Shown here: positions 1 through 8,978 of the stretch, one piece after another | Position numbering within the stretch: the first letter of the stretch is position 1 | Layout: each line of letters opens with the position of its first letter | Origin: BD2-11 sp965115885 | Lineage (GTDB): Bacteria > Gemmatimonadota > Gemmatimonadetes > Longimicrobiales > Gaopeijiaceae | Assembly (NCBI GenBank): GCA_965115885.1 | Contig: OZ220479.1 | Span: 1,798,001 to 1,862,000 of the forward strand | Length of the DNA stretch: 64,000 nt | Direction of reading: 5' to 3' | Notes under the pieces: generated by a model | The model's database searches: none | What the model was told of the DNA's origin: nothing | Seen by the model: only the letters and a program-made list of their open reading frames with translations | Translations under genes and position numbers: made by a program

Positions 1-837
1 TCGCCTCCGGTCGCCGAGTCGTACCGCGACCGTGGCGGATTCCAGGGCGCCGACCGGGCGCCAGGCGGCAGTGTCCGGGAGGGGGAGGAGGAGCTCGCGG
101 ACGCCGTCTTCGAGGAGACGCTCGCCTCGTTCGAGCGGTCGCTTGCGGCGCTCGACGGCGAGATCGCGGCCGGACTGGCGAGCGGAGGAGTCCCCCCAAC
201 CACTGCCGGGCCGACGTCGCCGCGCACTCCGGCTTCCTCCACGCGTGTCGCGGCGGAGCCGGTCCGCGTGGTCCGACCGAACGATCCGCCGGGCTGGGAG
301 CGGATCCGCGAGGGCTCGTTCCTCGAGGCGGTGCTGTTGACGCAGCTCTCGGGCGAGTTCCTCGGCCCGGCGCTCGCCATGGTGTCCGTTCCGTTCCATT
401 CGGCCGACGGCCAGCGCGTGCTGATCCCGCGCGGCGCGCGCGTCGTCGGGACCGCCCAAGCCGTCCGTCACCGCGACCAGGGCCGGCTCGCCGTGGCATT
501 CCACCGGCTGCTGTTTCCCGACGGCAGCTGGATCGACCTCGAGTTCTCAGGTCTCGACCAGACGGGAGCCGCGGCGCTCCGCGACCAGGTCGACCGCCAC
601 CACTTCTCGACGTTTCTGGCCGCCGGCGCCGTCGGCGCGATCAGCGGACTCGCGCTTGCCGGAGCGCCGCCGTACGGCGTTCGGGCGGGCGTCGGCCAGG
701 GGCTCGGCCAGAGCGCCGCGTCGACGCTCGACCGGTTCCTCAACCGGCTTCCCACGGTGACGATCCGCGCCGGCCACCGGCTTCGCATCTGGTTCACTGC
801 GGACGTTCTAGTCCCATCCCCCGCTGCGCGCCGATAG
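1..837 (+). CDS. trbI: TrbI/VirB10-like conjugation channel protein (5' truncated by window edge)
   Basis: The frame is open from base 1, so the N-terminus lies outside the window. The visible 278 residues begin with a low-complexity, proline-rich linker (about residues 1-90). They continue into the VirB10 C-terminal beta-barrel domain, recognised by GSFLEAVLLTQLSGEF, the VLIPRGARVVG turn and the terminal TVTIRAGHRLRIWF strand. VirB10/TrbI proteins link the inner-membrane ATPases to the outer-membrane pore of a type IV secretion system. The trbJ gene follows after 19 bp, in the same order as the Trb (IncP/Tn4371) conjugation clusters. TrbE, TrbC, TrbD and TrbG are presumably upstream of the window. 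The family call is firm; the symbol is by synteny. Confidence 0.85.
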   Translation, partial: SPPVAESYRDRGGFQGADRAPGGSVREGEEELADAVFEETLASFERSLAALDGEIAAGLASGGVPPTTAGPTSPRTPASSTRVAAEPVRVVRPNDPPGWERIREGSFLEAVLLTQLSGEFLGPALAMVSVPFHSADGQRVLIPRGARVVGTAQAVRHRDQGRLAVAFHRLLFPDGSWIDLEFSGLDQTGAAALRDQVDRHHFSTFLAAGAVGAISGLALAGAPPYGVRAGVGQGLGQSAASTLDRFLNRLPTVTIRAGHRLRIWFTADVLVPSPAARR

Positions 838-856
838 CGCGAAAAGGACTTCGCCC

Positions 857-1756
857 ATGCATCGCATCCTCGCTCCCGTCCTGCTCGCGGCGCTCTCGAC
901 GGTCGCCGCCGCGCCCGCGAGCGCCCAGTTCGACTTCGGCAGCTGGGCTCAGCGCGCCCAGATGATCGCGAACCAACTGCGGCAAATCTCGAACCAGGCC
1001 CGCCAGCTCCAAAGCATGACCCGCCAGGTCTCCGAGCTCGAGAGCCAGCTCGACCACATGCGGCGCGCCGCGCGCGGCGAACTCGACGCGCTGACCGAGC
1101 CGTTCTCGAGGCTGGCGGCCGGGCCCGTCGACCGGGTCGGCGACGGCGTCGCCTGGGGCTCCGACTTCGACGGCGCGGGCCGCGAAACGGTCGAGGCCGT
1201 CCGGCGCTTCGGCGTCGGCGGCTCGTTCACCGAGCTCTGGCGCGCCGCCCACGGGACGGCCGACCGGGTGGACGAGATGGACGTCCTCGACCTCCACCGG
1301 CGCCTCCCGCCGCGCGCGGCGACGCGCGCGCTCGAGGACCATCGCCGCGACCGGGAGGCCGCCGACCGGCGTCGCGTCCTGGACTACGCGGCGCTCGACG
1401 CTGCCGCCGCGCTCGCCGAGACGGTCGAGCGCGCGCGCGGCTCGTTCGCCGGCCTGACGGCGAACGGCAACCTCTCGAACACGGCGCTTCAGCAGGCGGG
1501 CGTCGCGGCGGCGCTGAGCCGAGGACGGATCGACGCGGCCGTCGGCCAAGCGCTCGCCCACCAACTGGCACGCGAAGCCGGACGGGCGCGGCAGACCGAA
1601 CTCGCGCGCCTCGAATGGCTCGCCCGCTGGCGCGAGGGCCGCGAGCGGGCCAACGGGCTGGCCCGGACGCTGCGGGAGTCCGCGACGGCGAACCGGGACG
1701 CCCTGCGCACCGGACTGCTGCTGCGCGTCCCGTCGTCCCACGACCGCGACTTCTGA
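857..1756 (+). CDS. trbJ: TrbJ/VirB5-like conjugal transfer protein
   Basis: This 299-residue protein has a cleavable signal peptide (hydrophobic residues 3-20, AxA site near residues 21-23). A long alpha-helical region rich in Gln, Arg and Leu follows, starting at about residue 30, as in TrbJ and VirB5 proteins that coat or cap the conjugative pilus. It lies between trbI and trbL, with short gaps on both sides, which matches the trbJ-trbL order of Trb systems. The ATG follows a weak AAAAGGACTT ribosome site. Sequence conservation in this family is low, so the name rests on signal peptide, helical composition and synteny together. Confidence 0.75.
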   Translation: MHRILAPVLLAALSTVAAAPASAQFDFGSWAQRAQMIANQLRQISNQARQLQSMTRQVSELESQLDHMRRAARGELDALTEPFSRLAAGPVDRVGDGVAWGSDFDGAGRETVEAVRRFGVGGSFTELWRAAHGTADRVDEMDVLDLHRRLPPRAATRALEDHRRDREAADRRRVLDYAALDAAAALAETVERARGSFAGLTANGNLSNTALQQAGVAAALSRGRIDAAVGQALAHQLAREAGRARQTELARLEWLARWREGRERANGLARTLRESATANRDALRTGLLLRVPSSHDRDF

Positions 1757-1775
1757 TCGGAGGAACACGGACGCC

Positions 1776-2768
1776 ATGCAACTGCCCCCGCAGTCGGTCG
1801 ACCCGAACGTCCCGACCCGGATCCCGCCCGATCAGCTCCAGGACTTCAAGAGCTTCCTCGACGTCGTGCTCGACTCGGTCGTCGCCGGCGCGGCGCCCGA
1901 CGTGCACGCCGTCGGGCTCCAGCTCTGGGGCGGGCTCGCCGCCGTCATGGTCGCCTGGACGGGCCTCAAGATCGCGTTCAGCGGCACGTTCGACGCCTGG
2001 ACCATGGTCCGGCTCGTGATCGGGATCGCGATCCCGCGCACGCTGCTCCACTACTACGCCGTCCCGATCCCGGGCGTCGGGTTCACGTTCCCGGCGATGA
2101 TCGCCGGCGGCGGCGTCTGGCTCCAGAACCTGTTCCTCTCGGACGTCGTCGCAACCGGACACTCGGAGCTGACGGCGCTCGTGCAGGCCTACGGCGCGCA
2201 CCTGAACGCGGCGTGGTCCACGGGCAACCTGCTGTCGGTCGTGGCGGCGGGCGCGACCGTGATCTTCTCCTCGCTGGTCTCGCTCGCGATGGGCGCCTCG
2301 CTCGTCGTCGGACTGCTCGCGCTCTTCTGCGTCACGTACGCTCAAGTGATCTGGGCGCAGGTCGCGCTCGCCGTCGCGATCCTGCTCGGTCCGGTGCTGA
2401 TCCCGTTTCTGCTCTTCGAGCCGCTGGCGTTCCTGTTCTGGGGCTGGTTCCGCTCGATGCTGGTCTACACGCTGTACGGCGTGGTGGCCGGCGCCGTGCT
2501 GCGCGTCTTCATGGGCGTGGGCATGGGCTACGTCACGACGTACGCCGACGCGCTGATGGGCACGGGCACGGCCGATCCGCTCGAGCTCTGGCTCTGGGCC
2601 GTGGTGCTGCTGCCGCTCGTCGTCTGCGGCTTGATGGCCGGTCTCAAGGTCGGCGAACTCGCGTCGATGCTGGTCTCCGGTTCGGGCTCGTCCGGGTCCG
2701 GGTTCATGGCGCTGGTGATGCGCAGCGCGGGCGCCGGCGCCGTCAAGCCGCCCGCGGCGGGCGCATGA
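1776..2768 (+). CDS. trbL: TrbL/VirB6-like polytopic inner-membrane transfer protein
   Basis: This 330-residue protein has at least six strongly hydrophobic segments from about residue 45 to residue 300. Examples are the run around VVGLLALFCVTYAQVIWA and the segment LWLWAVVLLPLVVCGLMAG. TrbL/VirB6 is the multi-pass inner-membrane core of type IV secretion channels. The N-terminal 35 residues are soluble and the C-terminal tail is Gly/Ser/Ala rich. A GGAGGAA ribosome site precedes the ATG. The stop overlaps the next start as ATGA, indicating translational coupling with trbF. Confidence 0.85.
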   Translation: MQLPPQSVDPNVPTRIPPDQLQDFKSFLDVVLDSVVAGAAPDVHAVGLQLWGGLAAVMVAWTGLKIAFSGTFDAWTMVRLVIGIAIPRTLLHYYAVPIPGVGFTFPAMIAGGGVWLQNLFLSDVVATGHSELTALVQAYGAHLNAAWSTGNLLSVVAAGATVIFSSLVSLAMGASLVVGLLALFCVTYAQVIWAQVALAVAILLGPVLIPFLLFEPLAFLFWGWFRSMLVYTLYGVVAGAVLRVFMGVGMGYVTTYADALMGTGTADPLELWLWAVVLLPLVVCGLMAGLKVGELASMLVSGSGSSGSGFMALVMRSAGAGAVKPPAAGA

Positions 2769-3457
2769 GGCCCGGGGACGACGGCATGACGCGCCGGGAC
2801 CGGGACTCGGGCCGCGAGTACGCCGAGATCTGGGGCGAGGCGATCCGGTCGAACCGGAGGCTCAAGGCGATCCTCGTCCTGCTGGGCGCGGCCCATCTCG
2901 CGCTGTCGGTCGCGCTGCTTCGGCTCGCGACCACACCGCCGCCCAAGCCCGTCGTGGTCCGGGTCGACGAGGTCGGTCGCGCCGAGGCGCTCGCCTACGA
3001 GGCGGCGACCGCCGAGGCCGATCCGCTCGATCCCACGACGAAGTACTTCCTCAACCGGTTCGTGCACGACCACCACGCGCGGCGTCGCGCCACCGTCGAG
3101 GAGCGCTGGACGCGCAGCCTCCGGTTCCTGTCGACCGAACTCGCCAACGCCGCGTTCGCGAGGGACGGCGCCGAGGTCGCCGCCGCGGCGGCCGGGACGG
3201 CCGAGACCGAACTCGAGGTCGAGCGGGTCGTGCTCCGCGTGCACCCTGCGCCCGAGCCGCCGCACGGCGCGACGGCCGACTTCGACTTGGTGCACCTGCG
3301 GGACGAGCGGGAGGTCCGGCGCGAGCGCTGGTCGCTCACGCTCCGCTTCGAGTTCCTCGACTCGATCCCCCGGACGCTCGTCGTCCACAACCCGATGGGC
3401 ATCGTCGTCACCTACCTGCGGGCGGACCGCGCGCTGGTCACGGGGGAGGCGCGATGA
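2765..3457 (+). CDS. trbF: TrbF/VirB8-like transfer protein
   Basis: This 230-residue protein has a cytoplasmic N-terminus, one transmembrane helix at about residues 38-58 (AILVLLGAAHLALSVALL) and a periplasmic domain. The domain carries the YFLNRFVHDHHARRR helix and the terminal NPMGIVVTYLRADR strand typical of VirB8/TrbF. VirB8 family proteins nucleate the T4SS core complex in the periplasm. I chose the ATG at 2765, which overlaps the trbL stop by 4 bp; an alternative ATG is at 2786. The stop overlaps the following gene in the same way, so the genes appear to form one coupled operon. Confidence 0.85.
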   Translation: MRPGDDGMTRRDRDSGREYAEIWGEAIRSNRRLKAILVLLGAAHLALSVALLRLATTPPPKPVVVRVDEVGRAEALAYEAATAEADPLDPTTKYFLNRFVHDHHARRRATVEERWTRSLRFLSTELANAAFARDGAEVAAAAAGTAETELEVERVVLRVHPAPEPPHGATADFDLVHLRDEREVRRERWSLTLRFEFLDSIPRTLVVHNPMGIVVTYLRADRALVTGEAR

Positions 3458-4386
3458 TCGCGCACTTGGATGGGCGCGAGAGGGCGCTCGAGGCGTTCGG
3501 CTGGACGGGCGCGAAGGCCGAGTGGATCGCCTTGGCGTGCCTCCACAGCGGCGTGTTCACCCGCGCGCAGTGCGCGGCGTTCCTGGACGCGCACCCGGAA
3601 CAGGTGCGCCGCGTCGTCCACGCGCTGATCGCGCAGCGCTTCGCCGTCGAGGAGACGGTGCCCGGCGTCCGCGGGATCGGGCGCGTGTGCCGGATCCACT
3701 CGCGGAAGATCTACCGGGCGCTCGAAGCCGAGCACGTCCGCCACCGTCGGAGCGCATCGACCGGCGTGCTCATGCGTCGGCTGCTCTCGCTCGACCACGT
3801 GATCGAACGCCTGAACTCGCCCTGGCTCGCGACCGAGGCCGAGAAGGTCGCCGCGTTCGAGGCGCTCGGGATCGAGCGCGAGCTTCTGCCCTCCCGGCTG
3901 TACCGTGGCGCGGCCGGGACCACGCGTCGCTTCTTCCCCGTCAAGCTGCCCGTCGCGCTCGGTCCGGAGCGCGCCGTGTTCGTGTACGCCGATTCCGGCC
4001 ACCGGACGGCGGCGGCGCTGCGCTCGTGGGGCGCAGCGCACCGCGATCTCTGGCGCGCGCTGCGCAGCCGGGGCCGCGCCGTCGAAGTCGTCGTGGCCGT
4101 TCGGACGCTGCGGGAGACCGAGCGGGCGAACCGCGTGACCGGGCGGTGGGTCGGGGCGCCGAGTTCGGACCGGCCGGTCGATTCGGCGGCGGACGAACTG
4201 GCCCGGATCGAGCACGCGATCGTCGAGGGCGCCGTCGACGTGCTCGACGAATTCGGCGGCCTCCAGGCCGCCATGAAGCGCAGCGTGGAGCTCGAGAAGC
4301 GCGTGCGGCAAGGAGGCCGGCAGGGCTCGGTCGACCGCGCGGTCACATGGCGAACCGAGCGGCTCGCGGGAGTGCGCTACCGATGA
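3454..4386 (+). CDS. Winged-helix protein of the conjugative operon (replication-relaxation-like)
   Basis: The product has 310 residues and no signal peptide or membrane segment. Residues about 15-85 (AKAEWIALACLHSGVFTRAQ, then an RRVVHALIAQRF recognition-like helix) look like a winged helix-turn-helix. The second half has an alpha/beta pattern (AVFVYADSGH, then VVVAVRTLRE) reminiscent of the nuclease-like half of Replic_Relax/MOBC-type proteins, but I do not see a clean catalytic set. It is coupled to trbF by a 4-bp overlap and precedes the branched inverted repeat. A DNA-binding or relaxosome role is inferred from this context; no enzymatic activity is shown. Confidence 0.55.
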   Translation: MIAHLDGRERALEAFGWTGAKAEWIALACLHSGVFTRAQCAAFLDAHPEQVRRVVHALIAQRFAVEETVPGVRGIGRVCRIHSRKIYRALEAEHVRHRRSASTGVLMRRLLSLDHVIERLNSPWLATEAEKVAAFEALGIERELLPSRLYRGAAGTTRRFFPVKLPVALGPERAVFVYADSGHRTAAALRSWGAAHRDLWRALRSRGRAVEVVVAVRTLRETERANRVTGRWVGAPSSDRPVDSAADELARIEHAIVEGAVDVLDEFGGLQAAMKRSVELEKRVRQGGRQGSVDRAVTWRTERLAGVRYR

Positions 4387-4554
4387 GGCGCACACGACGT
4401 CGGACCGTTCCGCGGCGTGAACCCGACCGCGGCCGCCGATTCACCGGCCGCTCCGGCCGGGACTCGGATCGACGCCGACGGCCATCCGTCGGCGCGCGGG
4501 CGTCTTGCGCCCGGCCGGGCCGCGCGACCGGCGTCGGACCGGCGCGGTGGGCGG

Positions 4555-4654
4555 GGCTGCAAGCGACCCCCCGGCCCGAGGGCCGGGTGCGGGTCGGGGG
4601 CGGGGTGCGTTTTCACGCCCCGCCCCCCGGACCCGCACGGGGTCGCTTGCAGCC
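4555..4654. repeat. Branched (cruciform-capable) inverted repeat, oriT or attenuator candidate
   Basis: A perfect 16-bp outer stem pairs 4555-4570 with 4639-4654. Inside it are an 8-bp hairpin (4570-4577 with 4580-4587) and a second arm in which 4588-4595 pairs with 4630-4637 and GGGGGCGGGG at 4596-4605 pairs with CCCCGCCCCC at 4618-4627. The whole is a three-way-junction structure ending 30 bp before the virD4 start. The 298-bp gap it lies in is the largest in the conjugation cluster. It could be an origin of transfer, a relaxase site, or an RNA attenuator for virD4-virB11. Confidence 0.7.
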
Positions 4655-4684
4655 ATCGATCCCTCCGGGAAGGGGTCCCGGCCG

Positions 4685-6706
4685 ATGAAGGCCGACACGC
4701 TGGCCATCGTCGGGGCCGCCGTCGGAGCCGCGGGCGCTCGAGCCCTCCACGCGCCGTTCCCCGGCGCCGGCGCGAACCCGTACCTCGACCTGATCGCCCG
4801 CCACGACCCCGGCCTGCACGCCGCGCTCCGCGTCTGGCACCACGCGTGGCCCGCCGTCGCCGTCGCGCTCGCCGGATCGGTCGTCGTCTCCGTCTGGCGC
4901 GTGTGGTTCCAGCCGCTCGCGCGGCCGCGCCGACGCGGCCGGCTGCCCGAGTGGCCCGCCTCGCCCCGCGACGACGCGCCCTCGCTCGTGATCGGGGAAG
5001 TGCACCATCCGACCGAGGCCCGCGAGAGCGACCGGCCCTCCTGGCTCGTCGTCCCGGAGAAGGGGCTCTACACCGGCGTCCTCGTCGTCGGCGCCGTCGG
5101 GACCGGCAAGACCACCGCCTGCATGTACCCGTTCGCCCGCCAGCTGCTCTCCTGGCAAGCCGACGACGCCCGTCGGCGCGCCGGCGCGCTCGTGCTCGAA
5201 GTCAAGGGCGACTTCTGCCACCAAGTGCGCCGCATCCTCGAGGACGCCGGTCGCGGCGACGACTACCTCGAGATCGGGCTCGGCGGATCCTGGCAGTGGA
5301 ACCCGCTCGACGACCCGCTCCTCGATTCCTACTCGCTCGCCTACGGCGTCGCGTCGCTGATCAACCAGCTCTTCGGCAAGAGCCGAGAACCGTTCTGGCA
5401 GCAAGCCTATACGAATCTCGTGCGCTGGATCATCGAACTGTTCCGGCTCTTGCCGGGGGGTTGGGTCACGCTTCGCGACGTCTACCGCTGCACCGTGGAC
5501 CCCGAGCTGCTCGCCTCGAGGATCGCCGAGGCGCGCGCGCTCGCCGACCGTGCGTGCCCCGTACGCGCCGTCGTCGGCAACCGGGACCTCGCCGCGCACC
5601 GCGAGGCGCTCGCCGACTGGGCTTGGAAGGCGCTGCCGGACACCGGGACTTCGGCCTGCCGACTGGACTCCGGGCTCCGGGAGCGGCTCGCCGAGCTCGA
5701 GGTCGCCCACACCGTCGAGGCGGCCGGGGACGGCGCGGGCGCCGAACTCCGCGAACGGGTCGAGGCCGTCGAGCGTTGGTACCTGCTCGACTGGTCGGCG
5801 CTCGACGCGAAGCTCCGCACCTCGATCGTCGAGGGGATCAGCGTCTTCCTCTCGCTCTTCGACCAGCCCGACGTGGCCGGCGTCTTCTGCCCGCCGCCCC
5901 CCTGCGACCTCCCGTCGGAACAGGACGAGGCCGCCGTCGACGACGCGCAGGCGTTGCCGGGGCTGCGTCGGCGGTTGCCGCCGCTCGCGCGGCTGATCGA
6001 TCAGGGCAGGGTCCTCGCGCTGAACATGCCCGCCGGCGCGAACCCCGCGCTCGCACGCGCCGTCGGCGTGCTGCTCAAGAACGCTTGGATGCAGGCGCTG
6101 CTCCGGCGTCCGGCCGAGGCCGCGCGACGGCCCGACCGCTACATGCGGCCCGCCGTCTTCGTCTGCGACGAGTACCAAGCGTTCGCCACCGTCGGCCAGG
6201 ACGACCCGGCGGGCGACGAGAAGGCGTTCGCGCTCACCCGCCAGTGCCGCTGCGTCCCCATCGTCGCCACCCAGTCGATCTCGTCGCTGCGCTCCGCGCT
6301 CCCCTCCGGCGAGGCGTGGCGCACGCTCGTGCAGACGCTCCGCACGCGCATCTTCCTCGCACTCTCCGACGAGGCGTCCGCCCGGATCGCGTCCGAGATG
6401 TGCGGCAGCGTCATGAGGACCCGCGCCTCCCACACCTTCACCGAGACCACCGGCAGGCCCGAGTTCTCGCTGCTCTCCGGACGCGCCGGCGGCGGTCGCG
6501 GCTCCATCGGCGCCAGCAAGTCGTTTCGCCAAGCGCGCGAGCCCGTGTTCGCGCCGCGCGAGTTCGGCCTCCTCGCCAACCACCAGGCGATCTGCCTGCC
6601 CTACGACGGCGTGAACTCGCTCGCCGCACGCCGCGTCTACCTGAAGCCCCACTACCTGCCGCGCGACGTCGGCTACTGGCGGCTCCGCCTCGAGGGCCGG
6701 ATATGA
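4685..6706 (+). CDS. virD4: VirD4/TraG type IV coupling protein (ATPase)
   Basis: This 673-residue protein has N-terminal membrane helices (about residues 5-20 and 52-74). They are followed by an ATPase domain with Walker A GAVGTGKTT (about 136-144) and Walker B VFVCDEYQAFA (about 490-500). Late TraG/VirD4 motifs include RQCRCVPIVATQSISSL and TRIFLALSDE. The coupling protein recruits the relaxase-bound DNA strand to the secretion channel and drives transfer. I chose the ATG at 4685, after GGGAAGGGG, instead of upstream in-frame codons that run into the inverted repeat. The stop overlaps the virB11 start by 4 bp. Confidence 0.9.
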   Translation: MKADTLAIVGAAVGAAGARALHAPFPGAGANPYLDLIARHDPGLHAALRVWHHAWPAVAVALAGSVVVSVWRVWFQPLARPRRRGRLPEWPASPRDDAPSLVIGEVHHPTEARESDRPSWLVVPEKGLYTGVLVVGAVGTGKTTACMYPFARQLLSWQADDARRRAGALVLEVKGDFCHQVRRILEDAGRGDDYLEIGLGGSWQWNPLDDPLLDSYSLAYGVASLINQLFGKSREPFWQQAYTNLVRWIIELFRLLPGGWVTLRDVYRCTVDPELLASRIAEARALADRACPVRAVVGNRDLAAHREALADWAWKALPDTGTSACRLDSGLRERLAELEVAHTVEAAGDGAGAELRERVEAVERWYLLDWSALDAKLRTSIVEGISVFLSLFDQPDVAGVFCPPPPCDLPSEQDEAAVDDAQALPGLRRRLPPLARLIDQGRVLALNMPAGANPALARAVGVLLKNAWMQALLRRPAEAARRPDRYMRPAVFVCDEYQAFATVGQDDPAGDEKAFALTRQCRCVPIVATQSISSLRSALPSGEAWRTLVQTLRTRIFLALSDEASARIASEMCGSVMRTRASHTFTETTGRPEFSLLSGRAGGGRGSIGASKSFRQAREPVFAPREFGLLANHQAICLPYDGVNSLAARRVYLKPHYLPRDVGYWRLRLEGRI

Positions 6707-7695
6707 GGCGCGCGAGCGACGTCGGGCGTCTGAAGCCGTTCCTCCCGGGCCTCGAGGGACCGCTCGAGGACCCGGAGGTCTCCGAGATCATGATCAACGG
6801 CCCCGGCAACGTCTGGGTCGAGCGCCGGGGTCGGCTCGAGCTCCACGAGGCGCCCGGGCTCACCGCCGCGTGGCTGCACCGTGCGGCGATCCACATCGCC
6901 CGCCCGCTCGGGCTCGATCCCGCCGACAGTCCGGTGCTCGACGCCCGGCTCGGCGACGGATCGCGGGTCGCGATCTGCACGCCGCCCGCCGCGCCCGAGG
7001 TCGCCATCACCATCCGCCGCTTCGGGGGCCGCGCGTTCTCCGCCGACGACCTGGTCCGCATGGGCTCGCTGCCCGCCCCGGCGCTCGAGGCCGCCCGGGC
7101 GACTCTGGCGGCGGGCCGCAACGTGCTGGTCTCCGGGGGCACCGGCTCGGGCAAGACGACGCTGCTGGGCGCGCTGATCGAACTGCTGCCGACCGACGCG
7201 CGGATCGTCGCGATCGAGGACACGCTCGAACTCGCGATCGGACGCGCCAACTGCGTCAGGTTCGAGGCCGCGGCCGTCGGCGCCGAGACGTCCGTCTCGA
7301 TCCGCGACCTGGTGCGCCACGCGCTCCGTCATCGGCCCGACCGCATCGTCGTCGGCGAGGTGCGCGGCGCCGAAGCCGCCGACCTGTTGCAGGCGCTCAA
7401 CACCGGCCACGGCGGCTCGCTCACGACCGTGCATGCCAACGACGCGCGCTCCGCGCTCTCGCGGCTCGCGAGCTGCGCGATGCAGGCCGCCGACGCGCTG
7501 CCCTGGGAGGTCACCTGCCGCAGCGTCGTCGACGCCGTCGCGCTCGTGCTCCACACGACCCGCCGCGACGGGCGTCGGTTCGTCGAGGAGGCGCTCGAGG
7601 TGCGCGGCCACGACGCGGCCACGGGCCGCTGGCTCGCCGCGCCCGTCGAGATCGAGGAGATGCAAGCCCACGCACCCGAGGAGGTGAACGCATGA
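6703..7695 (+). CDS. trbB: TrbB/VirB11 traffic ATPase
   Basis: This 330-residue cytoplasmic hexameric ATPase has the N-terminal VSEIMINGPGNVWVERRG signature of secretion ATPases and Walker A GGTGSGKTT (about 144-152). It also has the Asp box IVAIEDTLEL, Walker B RIVVGEVRGAE, and the His box GHGGSLTTVHAND. VirB11 proteins power assembly and substrate translocation of type IV systems. Length and motif order are normal for the family. In most Trb clusters trbB precedes the channel genes; here it follows virD4 at the end of the set. It is coupled to both neighbours by ATGA overlaps. Confidence 0.92.
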   Translation: MRRASDVGRLKPFLPGLEGPLEDPEVSEIMINGPGNVWVERRGRLELHEAPGLTAAWLHRAAIHIARPLGLDPADSPVLDARLGDGSRVAICTPPAAPEVAITIRRFGGRAFSADDLVRMGSLPAPALEAARATLAAGRNVLVSGGTGSGKTTLLGALIELLPTDARIVAIEDTLELAIGRANCVRFEAAAVGAETSVSIRDLVRHALRHRPDRIVVGEVRGAEAADLLQALNTGHGGSLTTVHANDARSALSRLASCAMQAADALPWEVTCRSVVDAVALVLHTTRRDGRRFVEEALEVRGHDAATGRWLAAPVEIEEMQAHAPEEVNA

Positions 7696-7898
7696 CCGAC
7701 GACGGGATCGTCCGCGTCCGTACGCTCGACGACTTCGACCGCGAACTCGCGCGCGACGGCGGCGAGACGCTCGAGGTCCCCGCCCGCTTGGCCGAGGAGT
7801 ACGGCCTCTTCCCCGAGGACGTCGGGACCGAGGACGAGATCCGCCGCGCCGCGAACGACCCGCACGGCCAAGCGGGCGTCGAGGCGGACGAGCGATGA
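7692..7898 (+). CDS. Small acidic hypothetical protein
   Basis: This 68-residue protein is very acidic, rich in Asp and Glu, with no membrane segment. I do not recognise a family. Its ATG overlaps the virB11 stop and its stop overlaps the ardC-like start, so it is firmly embedded in the coupled operon and likely real. The motif EVPARLAEEYGLFPEDVG resembles nothing I can name. A role as a small regulator or a DNA mimic is possible from the charge alone but is not supported further. Confidence 0.6.
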   Translation: MTDDGIVRVRTLDDFDRELARDGGETLEVPARLAEEYGLFPEDVGTEDEIRRAANDPHGQAGVEADER

Positions 7899-8947
7899 AG
7901 TCGGACGAGTACCACCGCAAGTTCGCCGACGCGATCGTCGCCCAGATCCGCGAAGGCACCGCGCCTTGGCAGAAGCCCTGGGGGCCGGGCGAGCGCGTGT
8001 TGCCCACGAACGTCGACACCGGCCGCGCCTACCGAGGCGGCAACAGCCTGCACCTCGCCGCCGTCCAGCAGCAGCGCGGCTACGACGACGTGCGCTGGGG
8101 CACCTACCGCCAGATCCAGGCCCGGGGCGGACAGGTCCGGAAGGGCGAACGCGGCACGCGCATCCTCTCGTTCCAGGACAAGCGTAGGATCGCCGTCACC
8201 GACGAGCGCGGCCGTCCCCGCAGGGACGCCGAGGGCAAGCGCCTCTACCGCCACGAGAAGCTCGCCGTCCCCCACATCCGCCAGTACACCGTCTTCAACG
8301 CCGCGCAGGCCGACGGTCTGCCCGAGCGTTCGAACGCTCCGACCCAACCGCTCTGGAAGACCCACCAAGAGGCCGAGCGGGTGCTCGACGACGGCGCCGC
8401 GAGTGTCCGCCACGTCGCCGGCGACCGCGCCTGCTACGACGTCGAGCGCGACGAGATCGTGCTGCCCCGGCGTGGGCAGTTCCCCTCCGCCAACCACTAC
8501 TACCAGACGGCGCTCCACGAACTCGGCCACAGCACCGGCCACCCGGACCGCATGAACCGCGACACGCTCGTCCAGGGGATCGAGAACGGGTTCGGGTCGC
8601 CCGACTACGCGCGCGAGGAGCTGCGCGCGGAGATCGGCGCGATGATGACCGGCGAGCGCGTCGGCGTCGGCCACGACCCGAGCCGGGGCGCCGCGTACGT
8701 CGAGGGCTGGATCCAGGTCCTCGAGGACGACCCGCGCGAGATCCGGCGCGCCGCAGCCGACGCGCAGAGGATCTCCGACTTCGTGCTCGTGCGACACCGC
8801 GAACGCGCGGCCGAACGCGAACCCGTCGCCGCGTCCCGAGCGCCCACGCCCACGCCCAAGCCCACGCTCGCGCCGGGACCCCGGCGGATCGTCGCGCCCG
8901 CAGCGCGCATCCCGGTCCCCGAGCGCAACTTCGGCCCGAGTCGCTGA
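7895..8947 (+). CDS. ArdC-like antirestriction/ssDNA-binding metallopeptidase
   Basis: This 350-residue protein has an N-terminal ArdC-type ssDNA-binding domain (KFADAIVAQIREGTAPWQKPW, then GGNSLHLAA and a WGTYRQIQARGGQVRKGERG block, residues about 5-100). A zincin-like domain follows, with HELGHSTGH at about residues 208-216. ArdC family proteins enter recipients with conjugating DNA and protect it. The metallopeptidase domain coordinates zinc through the two His and a downstream Glu (EELRAEIGA). The C-terminal 50 residues are a Pro/Ala-rich tail. The position in a conjugative operon fits an antirestriction role, which is inferred. Confidence 0.85.
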   Translation: MKSDEYHRKFADAIVAQIREGTAPWQKPWGPGERVLPTNVDTGRAYRGGNSLHLAAVQQQRGYDDVRWGTYRQIQARGGQVRKGERGTRILSFQDKRRIAVTDERGRPRRDAEGKRLYRHEKLAVPHIRQYTVFNAAQADGLPERSNAPTQPLWKTHQEAERVLDDGAASVRHVAGDRACYDVERDEIVLPRRGQFPSANHYYQTALHELGHSTGHPDRMNRDTLVQGIENGFGSPDYAREELRAEIGAMMTGERVGVGHDPSRGAAYVEGWIQVLEDDPREIRRAAADAQRISDFVLVRHRERAAEREPVAASRAPTPTPKPTLAPGPRRIVAPAARIPVPERNFGPSR

Positions 8948-8978
8948 AGCGACGAATCGAGACGAGAACCCAAGGAGA

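Noticed and set aside
4417..7695. 1092-residue plus-strand frame spanning the coupling-protein gene
   Set aside because: The part before 6703 is an out-of-frame, Arg/Pro-rich reading of virD4. Only the end is the VirB11 gene.
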